Source of the DNA: Marivivens sp.
Lineage (GTDB): Bacteria; Pseudomonadota; Alphaproteobacteria; Rhodobacterales; Rhodobacteraceae
Length of the DNA: 17,859 bases
Assembly: GCA_024642185.1 (NCBI GenBank)
Contig: JAHEBR010000022.1
Coordinates: 1 to 17,859, forward strand
Direction of reading: 5' to 3'
Program-made: the position numbers and the translations under genes
In this document: in pieces, positions 1-6,147 of the stretch
Position numbering within the stretch: position 1 is the stretch's first letter
Layout: every line of letters starts with the position of its first letter
The notes under the pieces: model-generated
Database searches by the model: none
What the model was told of the DNA's origin: nothing
The model's input: only the letters and a program-made list of their open reading frames with translations

Positions 1-20
1 ATTGTTATGGGGGATTCTGC

Positions 21-266
21 GTGTCGGACGATCAGGAGGTCGCAACAGCACTTACATTTTTGAGCGGTCTGCCGAAGAAAGATGAGAGGCCAGCAGAGCC
101 CGTCCGATTGTTCGATGAGTGCATCGCCAACGGTTCATTTTCACGAGGTATGTCTCAAGTACCTTTGACTGACATCTATTCCGCGTTCAGGTTAGATCTT
201 GCGGATGAGGCCCTCGCCACGACGGTCCAAGCCCAATCATGGTCTTGTCAGAGGAACTTTGCTTGA
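21..266 (+). pseudogene. Truncated gene of unknown function, cut by IS6 end
   Basis: Reading frame of 81 codons beginning at a GTG with a GGGGGA stretch 6 bases upstream. The frame stays open to the left window edge, so the true start may lie outside. I do not recognise the product. It is acidic, with no signal peptide or membrane segment visible and no obvious catalytic motif. The last eight or so codons (from about base 241) appear to be read from the left end of the IS6 remnant, whose upstream sequence starts near GGTCTTGTCA. The protein would then have lost its C-terminus to the insertion. That the gene was once longer is inferred from the IS position; the sequence shows only a frame running into IS-like DNA. 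Confidence 0.35.
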
Positions 267-297
267 GGAGGAGCTGGGCGCCCGATAGCGTCTTGGG

Positions 298-417
298 ATG
301 AATAAACGCTCCCCCTTCAAGTACTTCAAAACCAGCCCCGAGATCATCCGCCTGGCGGTGATGCTGTATGTCAGGTTCCCGTTGTCGCTGCGCAACGTGG
401 AGGACTTGCTGCATGGC
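298..417 (+). pseudogene. IS6-family transposase, N-terminal fragment
   Basis: The frame starts at ATG 298. Its first 40 codons read like an IS6-family (IS26/IS6100-type) transposase N-terminus: SPFKYFKTSPEIIRLAVMLY, then RFPLSLRNVEDLLH. After residue 40 the similarity stops. Intact family members continue with a GIDISHETVR-like segment and then the DDE catalytic domain, and none of that is present. Only the N-terminal helix-turn-helix region remains out of roughly 230 residues. The frame runs on to 564 by chance through unrelated sequence. The end coordinate marks where recognisable similarity ends and could be off by about 10 bases. Confidence 0.75.
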
Positions 418-481
418 CGAGTGGCGCGGTCTCTGCGCGGAATAAGGGTCAGTCATATTGTCCTTGCAGAGAAGAGTTCGA

Positions 482-769
482 ATTCGTCTGGCAGCACAGG
501 AAGCGTTCCTACGGGAGCACGGATTGGAACACTCGATGAGCCGTCGGGGAAATTGCCACGATAACGCAGTGGCAGAGAGCTTCTTCCAGTTTCTCAAACG
601 GGAGAAGATCAGACGCAGAACTTATCGGACCCGGGAAGACGCACGGAGCGACGTCTTCGAATACATTGAGCTATTCTATAACCCGAAACGCAAACACACG
701 ACCAACGGCATGCTGTCGCCCGTTGACTTCGAAGAAAGACAGCTCAAACTAAAACAGGCAGGTGTCTAG
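482..769 (+). pseudogene. IS3-family transposase (OrfB), C-terminal fragment
   Basis: The frame ending at TAG 767-769 carries the classical end of an IS3-group OrfB integrase domain: AFLREHGLEHSMSRRGNCHD, then NAVAESFFQFLK, and near the end FYNPKRKHTTNGMLSPVDFE. The glutamate in AESFF is the last residue of the DDE triad; both aspartates and the whole N-terminal part are missing. Intact proteins have about 280 residues, of which about 95 remain. The nominal ATG at 458 lies in the spacer and is not a real start. About 18 bases after the stop comes the probable IS right end. Catalytically dead. Confidence 0.8.
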
Positions 770-846
770 GAAACTAGGGGCACCTCAAACCAACCAAAGA
801 AGCTCCCGGCCGGAAGATCCCAATGCGTAAAATTGCTGGGCTTCGC

Positions 847-1734
847 CTACAGTTTCCGACCAAACACCCACACCAACAGGCCCCCAAATAGAGCGTTCTC
901 TAATAGAAGCTCGGCAAAGTGTGCGCTCCGGACGACGTCGGGCATATAAGGGTTCGGGACGAGCAGCGGGATCGCTAGTCCGACGCTCAAACTCGCTGCG
1001 ACAATACCATAGGTTTGCCAGTCAGTTCTCGGTGCCAGGCTGTTCAGGACTGAAAGGCCGATTGCTGCCCAGATCAGGCCGCGCAGGAACTGGAATGGCG
1101 CAAGGAACGGATCTGTCCTGAGTGTTCCGGCCAAGTGCTCACCAAACGGCAGGATGTCTGGCGCGCCGGTGTAGAAGATCCGTAGCTCCTCGGATTGCCA
1201 GGCGATGTAATAGCCGACAACGAAATAGAGGGCGACATAGGCTGCCCCCAGGATCGCAAAGGAGACCATCGGCCGTCCGGTCCGGGCCCTGGTGCCGAGG
1301 GCAAGCTGGGGCTGGCCGAGGCGTCGTGCGTATCTAGGTGAAAGAGCAGCGACAGCTAGGCTTGCGACAAAGCCAGAAGCGACAGTCGCCGCAACAACAC
1401 CTAGGGGCATTTCGATCGCCGAATTGAAGAACAGTGTCTCGATCTGGGTCATGAAGAACATGACCCCGAAGACGATCACGAAGACCTGCAAGGCTAGTCG
1501 GCCCCCGCGGAGATGCGTGCGGGAGATGAACCAGGAAACCACAAGCACCTCTGCGATGCAGGTGGCCAGAAGGCTGCCCAGCGCCGCCATTGCCTCCGAA
1601 GGATCAGTAGAAGAGGCATCGCTTGATCCTGCCATTGCCATGAAAGCGCCAGAGGAGAGCATCCAGGTCAAGAGCATCGCAAGCACAAGAAGCGGGATAT
1701 TCCTGAGGTGAACCTTTGCAGCAGAACTGGACAT
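847..1734 (-). CDS. Multi-pass membrane protein of unknown function
   Basis: Protein of 295 residues. The start at ATG 1734 is chosen because AAGGAGAA lies just upstream; the longer frame to 1806 would overlap the protease gene and adds no hydrophobic segment. About eight membrane segments are visible, roughly at residues 13-34, 50-70, 79-97, 109-131, 156-178, 210-231, 240-259 and 274-292. A short loop near residues 260-276 reads PNPYMPDVVRSAHFAE and is the most motif-like part, with a histidine and a glutamate next to the last membrane segment. I do not recognise the family. It lies 25 bases downstream of a CPBP protease gene on the same strand and is very likely co-transcribed with it, so a joint role in the membrane is possible but unproven. 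Confidence 0.75.
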   Translation of the reverse strand: MSSSAAKVHLRNIPLLVLAMLLTWMLSSGAFMAMAGSSDASSTDPSEAMAALGSLLATCIAEVLVVSWFISRTHLRGGRLALQVFVIVFGVMFFMTQIETLFFNSAIEMPLGVVAATVASGFVASLAVAALSPRYARRLGQPQLALGTRARTGRPMVSFAILGAAYVALYFVVGYYIAWQSEELRIFYTGAPDILPFGEHLAGTLRTDPFLAPFQFLRGLIWAAIGLSVLNSLAPRTDWQTYGIVAASLSVGLAIPLLVPNPYMPDVVRSAHFAELLLENALFGGLLVWVFGRKL

Positions 1735-1759
1735 TAGACTTCTCCTTGCTGGTGGAAGG

Positions 1760-2581
1760 TCAGTCAGACTTCCTAGAAAGCCTCTCTGGCCCGGCAAGGA
1801 CCACAATCAAAACGACGGTCAGGATCATGAGCCCGAAGAATGCGAGGCCGCCGGTATCGGTCTGGAGGCTTGTGAAGAGGTAATTCGCCCAGTTCCACGA
1901 GCTGTGCATGAGCATCATCGCGAATAGGCTGCGGCCGGTGTTGTTGTAAACCCACGTGAGCAGGGCAGACAGTAACATGGTCGAGATCATCAGCCCCCAA
2001 ATCGGCTGATTGTAGTAGATCTCCTCCCGCTCCATGAAGAACAGGGGCAGGTGCCAGAGACCCCAGATGAAGCCAGTTGCGAGGCTGGCAACCAGAGCGC
2101 CCCATTTTTCCTGAAGGATATGGGTCGAGGTGCCACGCCAGCCTGCTTCTTCCTGCAAGGGACCGCCCAGAAAGAAGATCCAGACAAAGGCAAAGGGGAT
2201 CGAGATTGGGTTGGCAAAGGCTTCCGAGGCGGGGATCTCTTCGCCGGCGAAGGACGCAATCAGCTGGGATCCGCCAAGGATCGCGGGGATCAGCGCCAGG
2301 GCAACAAGATACCAGATAGCCGCAAAACGAACCCGGACCATGCTCTTGAGCAGATCCTTGACGCCACCCGCACCACCTGATGCCAGCGCGGCGATGATCG
2401 CACCGATCAGCGGCCCCCAAGCGGCAAAGCTACCGCCAGCGACAAGTTTCTCGATCTGGTTGGGCAATTCGACAACGCCGCTGTCACGTAGCGCCACGGG
2501 TACCCAAAATGCCCAAGCCCATCCAAATGCAATTGCGAAGAAAAGCCAGGGAAAGCGGGCTTCTTTTCCGGTCAAAGTCAT
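1760..2581 (-). CDS. CPBP-family intramembrane glutamic protease
   Basis: Protein of 273 residues, likely an integral inner-membrane protease of the CPBP (CAAX protease and bacteriocin-processing, Abi) family. The family signatures are in order: EEAGWR at residues 144-149 (the catalytic EExxxR), WGLWH with His177, and HSSWN (HxxxN) at 226-230. Membrane segments surround them, with the first at about residues 10-30 and the last at about 245-265. The start at ATG 2581 is supported by a perfect AGGAGG upstream. It is the intact one of two CPBP genes in this cluster; the other (2857 to about 3222) is truncated. Bacterial members act in prenyl-protein or peptide processing, or in self-immunity to bacteriocins. 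The substrate here cannot be told from sequence. Confidence 0.88.
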   Translation of the reverse strand: MTLTGKEARFPWLFFAIAFGWAWAFWVPVALRDSGVVELPNQIEKLVAGGSFAAWGPLIGAIIAALASGGAGGVKDLLKSMVRVRFAAIWYLVALALIPAILGGSQLIASFAGEEIPASEAFANPISIPFAFVWIFFLGGPLQEEAGWRGTSTHILQEKWGALVASLATGFIWGLWHLPLFFMEREEIYYNQPIWGLMISTMLLSALLTWVYNNTGRSLFAMMLMHSSWNWANYLFTSLQTDTGGLAFFGLMILTVVLIVVLAGPERLSRKSD

Positions 2582-2633
2582 TGGTTAGTCCTCCTGTGAG
2601 GTAGGTTCCAAATGAATCTCGGCCTGCTATGGC

Positions 2634-2819
2634 CTAGTGAATAGGTCTTCCTTGCGGCTTGTCACCCATTAGTTTGGCGCTGATGGCAAGGAAGGCACGC
2701 TGAAAGGCCGCCCAGATTGCATCGACGAGCAAGAATTGATCGCCGAGAGCTGAGGTCGTTGTCCCGGCAAAGAGGCGGCGAAAATCGCCAAGACCAAACA
2801 GGGTGCGTAGGCTTGTCAT
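2634..2819 (-). pseudogene. MFS transporter remnant with large deletion
   Basis: A frame of 61 codons starts at ATG 2819 behind a good AAGGAG. Its first 32 residues (FRRLFAGTTTSALGDQFLLV near the end) are the typical N-terminus of a major facilitator transporter of the macrolide/enterobactin-exporter type, including the start of the first membrane helix. After FLLV, at about base 2723, the sequence changes abruptly to DAIWAAFQRAF and a polar tail ending in RPIH. Transporters of this family have about 400 residues, so more than 300 are missing. The tail may be the old C-terminus brought in by an in-frame deletion, or unrelated sequence. A functional transporter is excluded, and a stable peptide is unlikely. 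Confidence 0.65.
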
Positions 2820-2856
2820 TGATCACTCCTTCAGTGAACCCAGTGCGTTCCGAGTG

Positions 2857-3222
2857 TCAGCCGCGATCCGGAATGATCCGGACAATGGCGCCCTTGCCCG
2901 AAAACATCATCTCGCGCTTGGCCCAAACGACCACTGCAGTTAGCGCCATCAGGATCCACGTGTCCCAAGGCTGTGCGTCAGGCCAGAACGGAAGGATCAG
3001 CTGCCAGTGGAACACCATCGGCAGAAGAATGCTGCCGCGGGACTCGTTGAAGAGCGCGGTAACAAGGATCGAGAGGGTGATGCAGCCGACAAAGAAGAGC
3101 GGAAAGTTCCAATCTGCATAGACTGTGCCCGAGAGGTAGAAGGCCGGCAGATGCCAGACTGCCCAGACCGCACCTATGAGAGCACCCGCCCAGACCGGGG
3201 CAAGCTGGCGCTGAAGGAGGGC
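2857..3222 (-). pseudogene. CPBP-family protease, N-terminally truncated
   Basis: The C-terminal half of a second CPBP-type membrane protease. From about base 3222 the frame reads LLQRQLAPVWAGALIGAVWA, then VWHLPAFYL with the conserved histidine, further membrane segments, and a stop at 2857-2859. The part that should precede it, with the EExxxR catalytic motif and the first membrane helices, is absent. Instead the frame runs into antisense sequence of a DUF2924 gene, giving a meaningless start (GTG-like codons up to 3288). The HxxxN motif also appears altered: FHWQLI has Ile where Asn is expected. The gene stands first in a minus-strand group of membrane genes, so the insertion probably removed the promoter of the whole group. 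Confidence 0.75.
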
Positions 3223-3321
3223 TATGTCATGGATGGCAAGACATGGCGGTCCCTGTCTGCCATCGCCAGGCATATTACGGGGGCACACTGGTCCGGCCCC
3301 CGCTTCTTCGGAGTGAGCTGA
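3223..3321 (+). pseudogene. DUF2924-family gene, 3' end only
   Basis: The last 32 codons before the recombinase read MDGKTWRSLSAIARHITGAH followed by WSGPRFFGV, which I recognise as the conserved C-terminus of DUF2924 proteins. In alphaproteobacteria these are commonly encoded directly upstream of a large serine recombinase of the type found here. The stop TGA (3319-3321) overlaps the recombinase ATG by one base (TGATG), a coupling expected of the original two-gene operon. Upstream of about 3223 the frame continues only as antisense of the broken CPBP gene, so the N-terminal part of the DUF2924 gene and its promoter are gone. The function of DUF2924 is not established. Confidence 0.75.
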
Positions 3322-4949
3322 TGCGCCGGATCCGCTGTGCCATCTACACCCGCAAGAGCTCCGAGGACGGGCTGGAGCAGGACTTCAACTCCCTCGATGC
3401 CCAGCGGGAAGCATGCGAGGCCTATATCGCCAGCCAGAAACATGAAGGATGGGAGTTGCTGACGGATCGGTATGATGACGGCGGCATATCGGGCGGGCAC
3501 CTCGACCGTCCGGCCCTGCAGCGGTTGATGCAGGCGGTGGATTACAAACAGGTCGATCAGATCGTTGTCTACAAGATTGACCGGCTGACCCGCACCCTCG
3601 CTGACTTCGCCAAGCTGGTCGAGCGGCTGGAGGCCGCGGAAGCCTCCTTCGTATCCGTCACGCAAAGCTTCAACACCGCCACCAGCATGGGGCGGCTGAC
3701 GCTCAACATGCTCCTGAGCTTCGCCCAGTTCGAGCGCGAGGTCACGGCGGAACGTATCCGCGACAAGATCGCAGCGTCCAAACGCAAAGGGCTTTGGATG
3801 GGAGGCAATGTTCCTCTCGGGTATCAAGCCGATGGCCGAACGCTGAAGATTGACGAGGGAGAGGCTGCAACGGTCAGGAAGTTGTACGATCTCTATCAGG
3901 AACACGGGGTTATCAGAGAGGTGAAAGAACGGGCCGAGGATCTCGGCCTGAGATCCCGCCGCCGCGAGCGTGCGGGTGGTCGTGTGTCCGGTGGCAGACC
4001 CTTCGACCGGGGGCACATCCATCACATCCTGAGCAACCCGATCTATGCGGGTCGCATCCGACACAAGGGGCAGGTCTATGATGGGCAGCACCCGCCGATC
4101 ATCGATCCCGAGACCTGGGAGCGTGTTCAGAATACGTTGGAAGGCGGTGCGGCCAGAATGCGCGGCACGAAACGGCTGGCAACGCGATCACCCCTGGCCG
4201 GCAGGCTCTTCGATGAGACCGGAGATCGGCTCACCCCCAGTCACAGCCGAAAGAACGGGAAACGCCTTCGCTACTACATCTCCCGCCGGTTGGTGACCGA
4301 TCCAAGTGGGAAGCATCCTGATGCCTGGCGTTTGCCGGCTGATCAGGTGGAAGGACTCCTGGTCGGGCTGGTCCGAAAGCACCTCGGTCGGCCCAATGCA
4401 ACTGCTTCGATCGTTCAGGATGTTTCAGCGGCGGAGATTCTTGCAGTCAGCGGGAAATTGGGCCGTCTCAAAGAGGACGCAGAATGCCTGGCGCTGGTTG
4501 AACGGGCTGACCTGCGTCCGGGATCGCTCACGCTCTTGTTGGACCGTCATGCAGTGGCTCAGTTCACTGACTGCCATCCAGATCAAATCAATCCGGAAAA
4601 GCTCACCATCGAAGCGCCGTTCCGCATGCGCCGCCGCGGTGTTGAACTGAAATTGCATCTCGGTGATGCACCGCCCGAGGTCGATCAAACCCTGATCCGG
4701 AACATCGTCAAAGCCAGGCGCTGGCTCGCGATGACCATCGACGGAAAAACCTTCGCCGAGATTGCGCAGGCAGAGGGCACGTCGAAACGCCGGGTTCAGG
4801 ATATCGTTGATCTGGCAATGCTGGCGCCGGAACTTCTGGTTGCCATCGCGAAGGGTCAGCAGCCCGCGGGCCTCACCAGCGACTATCTGATCAAGACGGG
4901 TTTCCCGGCGATCTGGTCGGAACAGCACCGGCAGTTCGCCGCGCTCTGA
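3321..4949 (+). CDS. Large serine recombinase (resolvase/invertase family)
   Basis: Protein of 542 residues. The N-terminal resolvase domain (about 1-150) has AIYTRKSS with the putative nucleophile Ser13 and Arg11, then FNSLDAQREACEAYI, KIDRLTRTLADFAKL and LSFAQFEREVTAERIRDKIA. A recombinase domain follows (about 185-300, with HHILSNPIYAGRI), then a region with HSRKNGKRLRYYISRRLV, where large recombinases carry their zinc ribbon. A C-terminal helix-turn-helix-like segment reads FAEIAQAEGTSKRRVQDIVD. The start at 3321 is preferred over in-frame ATG 3243 because family similarity begins there, GGAG precedes it, and it overlaps the DUF2924 stop. The length is normal and there is no frameshift, so it may still be active: it would cut and rejoin DNA at att-like sites. 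What drives its expression is unclear since its partner gene is truncated. Confidence 0.93.
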   Translation: MRRIRCAIYTRKSSEDGLEQDFNSLDAQREACEAYIASQKHEGWELLTDRYDDGGISGGHLDRPALQRLMQAVDYKQVDQIVVYKIDRLTRTLADFAKLVERLEAAEASFVSVTQSFNTATSMGRLTLNMLLSFAQFEREVTAERIRDKIAASKRKGLWMGGNVPLGYQADGRTLKIDEGEAATVRKLYDLYQEHGVIREVKERAEDLGLRSRRRERAGGRVSGGRPFDRGHIHHILSNPIYAGRIRHKGQVYDGQHPPIIDPETWERVQNTLEGGAARMRGTKRLATRSPLAGRLFDETGDRLTPSHSRKNGKRLRYYISRRLVTDPSGKHPDAWRLPADQVEGLLVGLVRKHLGRPNATASIVQDVSAAEILAVSGKLGRLKEDAECLALVERADLRPGSLTLLLDRHAVAQFTDCHPDQINPEKLTIEAPFRMRRRGVELKLHLGDAPPEVDQTLIRNIVKARRWLAMTIDGKTFAEIAQAEGTSKRRVQDIVDLAMLAPELLVAIAKGQQPAGLTSDYLIKTGFPAIWSEQHRQFAAL

Positions 4950-4991
4950 CCGCGACACCCCACAAAATCCCCAAACTCGTACCGCCGGAAT

Positions 4992-5043
4992 CGCAAACAG
5001 AGACTACGGCCCCAAATGGCCCTGTTTGGCGCTCTGGTTTGCG
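4992..5043. repeat. Imperfect inverted repeat between recombinase and tRNA-Gln
   Basis: CGCAAACAGAG (4992-5002) is mirrored by CTCTGGTTTGCG (5032-5043), which is its reverse complement with one extra base. Inside is a nested weaker pair, CCAAA (5012-5016) and TTTGG (5025-5029). The repeat lies 42 bases after the recombinase stop and 88 bases before the tRNA 3' end. No run of T follows on either strand, so an intrinsic terminator is unlikely. It could be a recombination site of the neighbouring serine recombinase or the folded end of a transcript. The function is inferred from position only. Confidence 0.5.
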
Positions 5044-5131
5044 TCTCACCCGGAAACCGCGTGCGCCAAGGCCCCGGAAACACGCGACAATTGCAGGGCA
5101 ACTTTCGGCCCCATGAAAAGTCAGGAAAGGC

Positions 5132-5206
5132 TGGCTGGGGCGGTAGGATTCGAACCTACGGTACACGGTACCAAAAACCGATGCCTTACCACTTGGCCAC
5201 GCCCCA
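5132..5206 (-). tRNA. tRNA-Gln(UUG)
   Basis: The reverse complement folds as a cloverleaf: acceptor stem TGGGGCG/CGCCCCA, a D arm with GGCCAAGTGGTAAGGC, anticodon loop TTTTGGT with UUG at 5172-5174, T arm GTAGG-TTCGAAT-CCTAC, discriminator G and an encoded CCA (5132-5134). UUG reads CAA and, by wobble, CAG. The outermost anticodon-stem pair (27-43) is U-U, a small irregularity. The 3' end points toward the recombinase, the usual orientation for a tRNA gene flanking an integrated element. A promoter lies just upstream (5219-5247). Confidence 0.95.
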
Positions 5207-5218
5207 GCAGCGAAGCGC

Positions 5219-5247
5219 TAGATACGCGGAAGCCTGATCCTGTTCAA
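5219..5247 (-). promoter_or_regulatory. Probable promoter of tRNA-Gln
   Basis: On the minus strand TTGAAC (5242-5247) is followed after exactly 17 bases by TATCTA (5219-5224). The tRNA 5' end starts 12 bases further on. The -35 box matches consensus at five of six positions and the -10 box at three. The position right before a stable-RNA gene supports the call. Confidence 0.5.
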
Positions 5248-5260
5248 CCCCTTCCAGCGC

Positions 5261-5284
5261 AAAAAAATCATTGTTGAAGACAAC
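5261..5284 (-). terminator. Possible intrinsic terminator after kdsA
   Basis: Downstream of the kdsA stop on the minus strand, a short stem TTGT/ACAA (loop CTTCA) is followed two or three bases later by seven T residues (AAAAAAA at 5261-5267 on the plus strand). The stem is short and A/T-rich, so termination would be weak. It is the only hairpin plus T-tract combination between kdsA and tRNA-Gln. Confidence 0.4.
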
Positions 5285-5310
5285 CGATTTTGGTCGCCAA
5301 AAAAAGGAGA

Positions 5311-6147
5311 TCAAGCGTTAAGGGGGCGGGCTTTGGCAAGCGCGTCAAAGGCGGCGAGTTCGTCGACAAGTTGCGCCATTTCGGCAAGGGGAATCATGTT
5401 GGGGCCATCCGAGGGGGCACGGTCCGGCGCTTCGTGCGTTTCCAGGAATACAGCTGCGATCCCAAGCGAAACCGCGGCGCGCGCCAAGACCGGCGCAAAT
5501 TCTCGCTGGCCGCCCGAGGAATTGCCGAGCCCGCCCGGTAATTGGACCGCATGGGTCGCGTCCATCACGACCGGATAGCCCGTTTGCGCCATAATCGGCA
5601 GGCTTCGCATATCGGTGACCAGGGCGTTATAGCCAAAGCTTGTCCCGCGCTCGGTCAGGAGTATCCGGTGATTACCTGTGCTTTCGATTTTGGCGACGAC
5701 TTGCGCCATGTCCCACGGCGCAAGAAACTGGCCTTTCTTGACGTTGACTGCGGCCCCTGTCTGCCCCGCGGCCAAAAGAAGATCAGTTTGCCGGCACAGA
5801 AAGGCCGGGATCTGGAGGACGTCAACAGCTGCGGCGGCTTCTTGGCACTGCTCGGGCAGGTGAACATCCGTCAGTGTGGCGCAGCCGACAGAGCGCCGAA
5901 CCTCGTCGAGAATTGTGAGGCCGTCACGGATGCCGGGGCCGCGGGGCGAGGAGAGGGCGGTCCGGTTGGCTTTGTCGAAGCTGGCTTTGAAGACGAAGCC
6001 CAATCCGGCTTTGTCGCAGAGATCGCGCAGGTGCCCCGCAATGGCCTCGGCGTGGGTCAGGCTCTCAAGCTGGCAGGGCCCAGCGATCAAAGTGAGCGGC
6101 AGGGTGTTGCCGACCCTGATCTTGCCGACCTTGACCTCTCGGATCAC
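5311..6147 (-). CDS. kdsA: 3-deoxy-8-phosphooctulonate synthase (Kdo-8-P synthase)
   Basis: Cytoplasmic enzyme of 278 residues that condenses phosphoenolpyruvate with D-arabinose 5-phosphate to Kdo 8-phosphate, the precursor of Kdo in lipid A-core and in capsule linkers. Family landmarks: LIAGPCQLES at residues 20-29, FKASFDKANRTA with the PEP-binding region, TDVHLPEQC, VNVKKGQFLAPWDM, LLTERGTSFGYN, and DATHAVQLPGG near the end. Cys25 in GPC marks the metal-dependent class (Aquifex type); the E. coli metal-independent class has Asn there. The start is GTG at 6147, sharing GTGA with the stop of the upstream kpsE-like gene, so translation is probably coupled. The length is normal. Being last in an operon with capsule-export genes suggests it supplies Kdo for the capsule lipid anchor, though it may also serve LPS. 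Confidence 0.96.
   Translation of the reverse strand: MIREVKVGKIRVGNTLPLTLIAGPCQLESLTHAEAIAGHLRDLCDKAGLGFVFKASFDKANRTALSSPRGPGIRDGLTILDEVRRSVGCATLTDVHLPEQCQEAAAAVDVLQIPAFLCRQTDLLLAAGQTGAAVNVKKGQFLAPWDMAQVVAKIESTGNHRILLTERGTSFGYNALVTDMRSLPIMAQTGYPVVMDATHAVQLPGGLGNSSGGQREFAPVLARAAVSLGIAAVFLETHEAPDRAPSDGPNMIPLAEMAQLVDELAAFDALAKARPLNA

Larger units (their letters stand above)
241..787 (+). mobile_element. Composite IS scar: IS6-family 5' end joined to IS3-family 3' end
   Basis: Two unrelated transposase fragments lie in the same direction. Bases 298 to about 417 encode the N-terminus of an IS6-family transposase, and bases about 482-769 encode the C-terminus of an IS3-family transposase. The presumed left end is the GGTCTTGTCA stretch at 241, which is inferred from position because I cannot find its partner. 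The right end is probably the IS3 inverted repeat finishing at CACCTCA (781-787), just after the IS3 stop codon. About 60 bases between the fragments (420-480) match neither family as far as I can see. Neither element can be functional. The scar suggests nested insertion followed by deletion, or recombination between two elements. Confidence 0.65.

Noticed and set aside
3222..4091. Long open frame (289 codons) on the strand opposite the recombinase
   Set aside because: It is a shadow of the recombinase codons in G+C-rich DNA, and the product has no recognisable motif. The recombinase has a full set of family motifs.
5016..5277. Two open frames across tRNA-Gln giving peptides with GFEPTV and GRIRTYGTRYQKPMPYHL
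   Set aside because: They are translations of the antisense strand of the tRNA, a well-known source of false protein annotations. The tRNA fold is complete.
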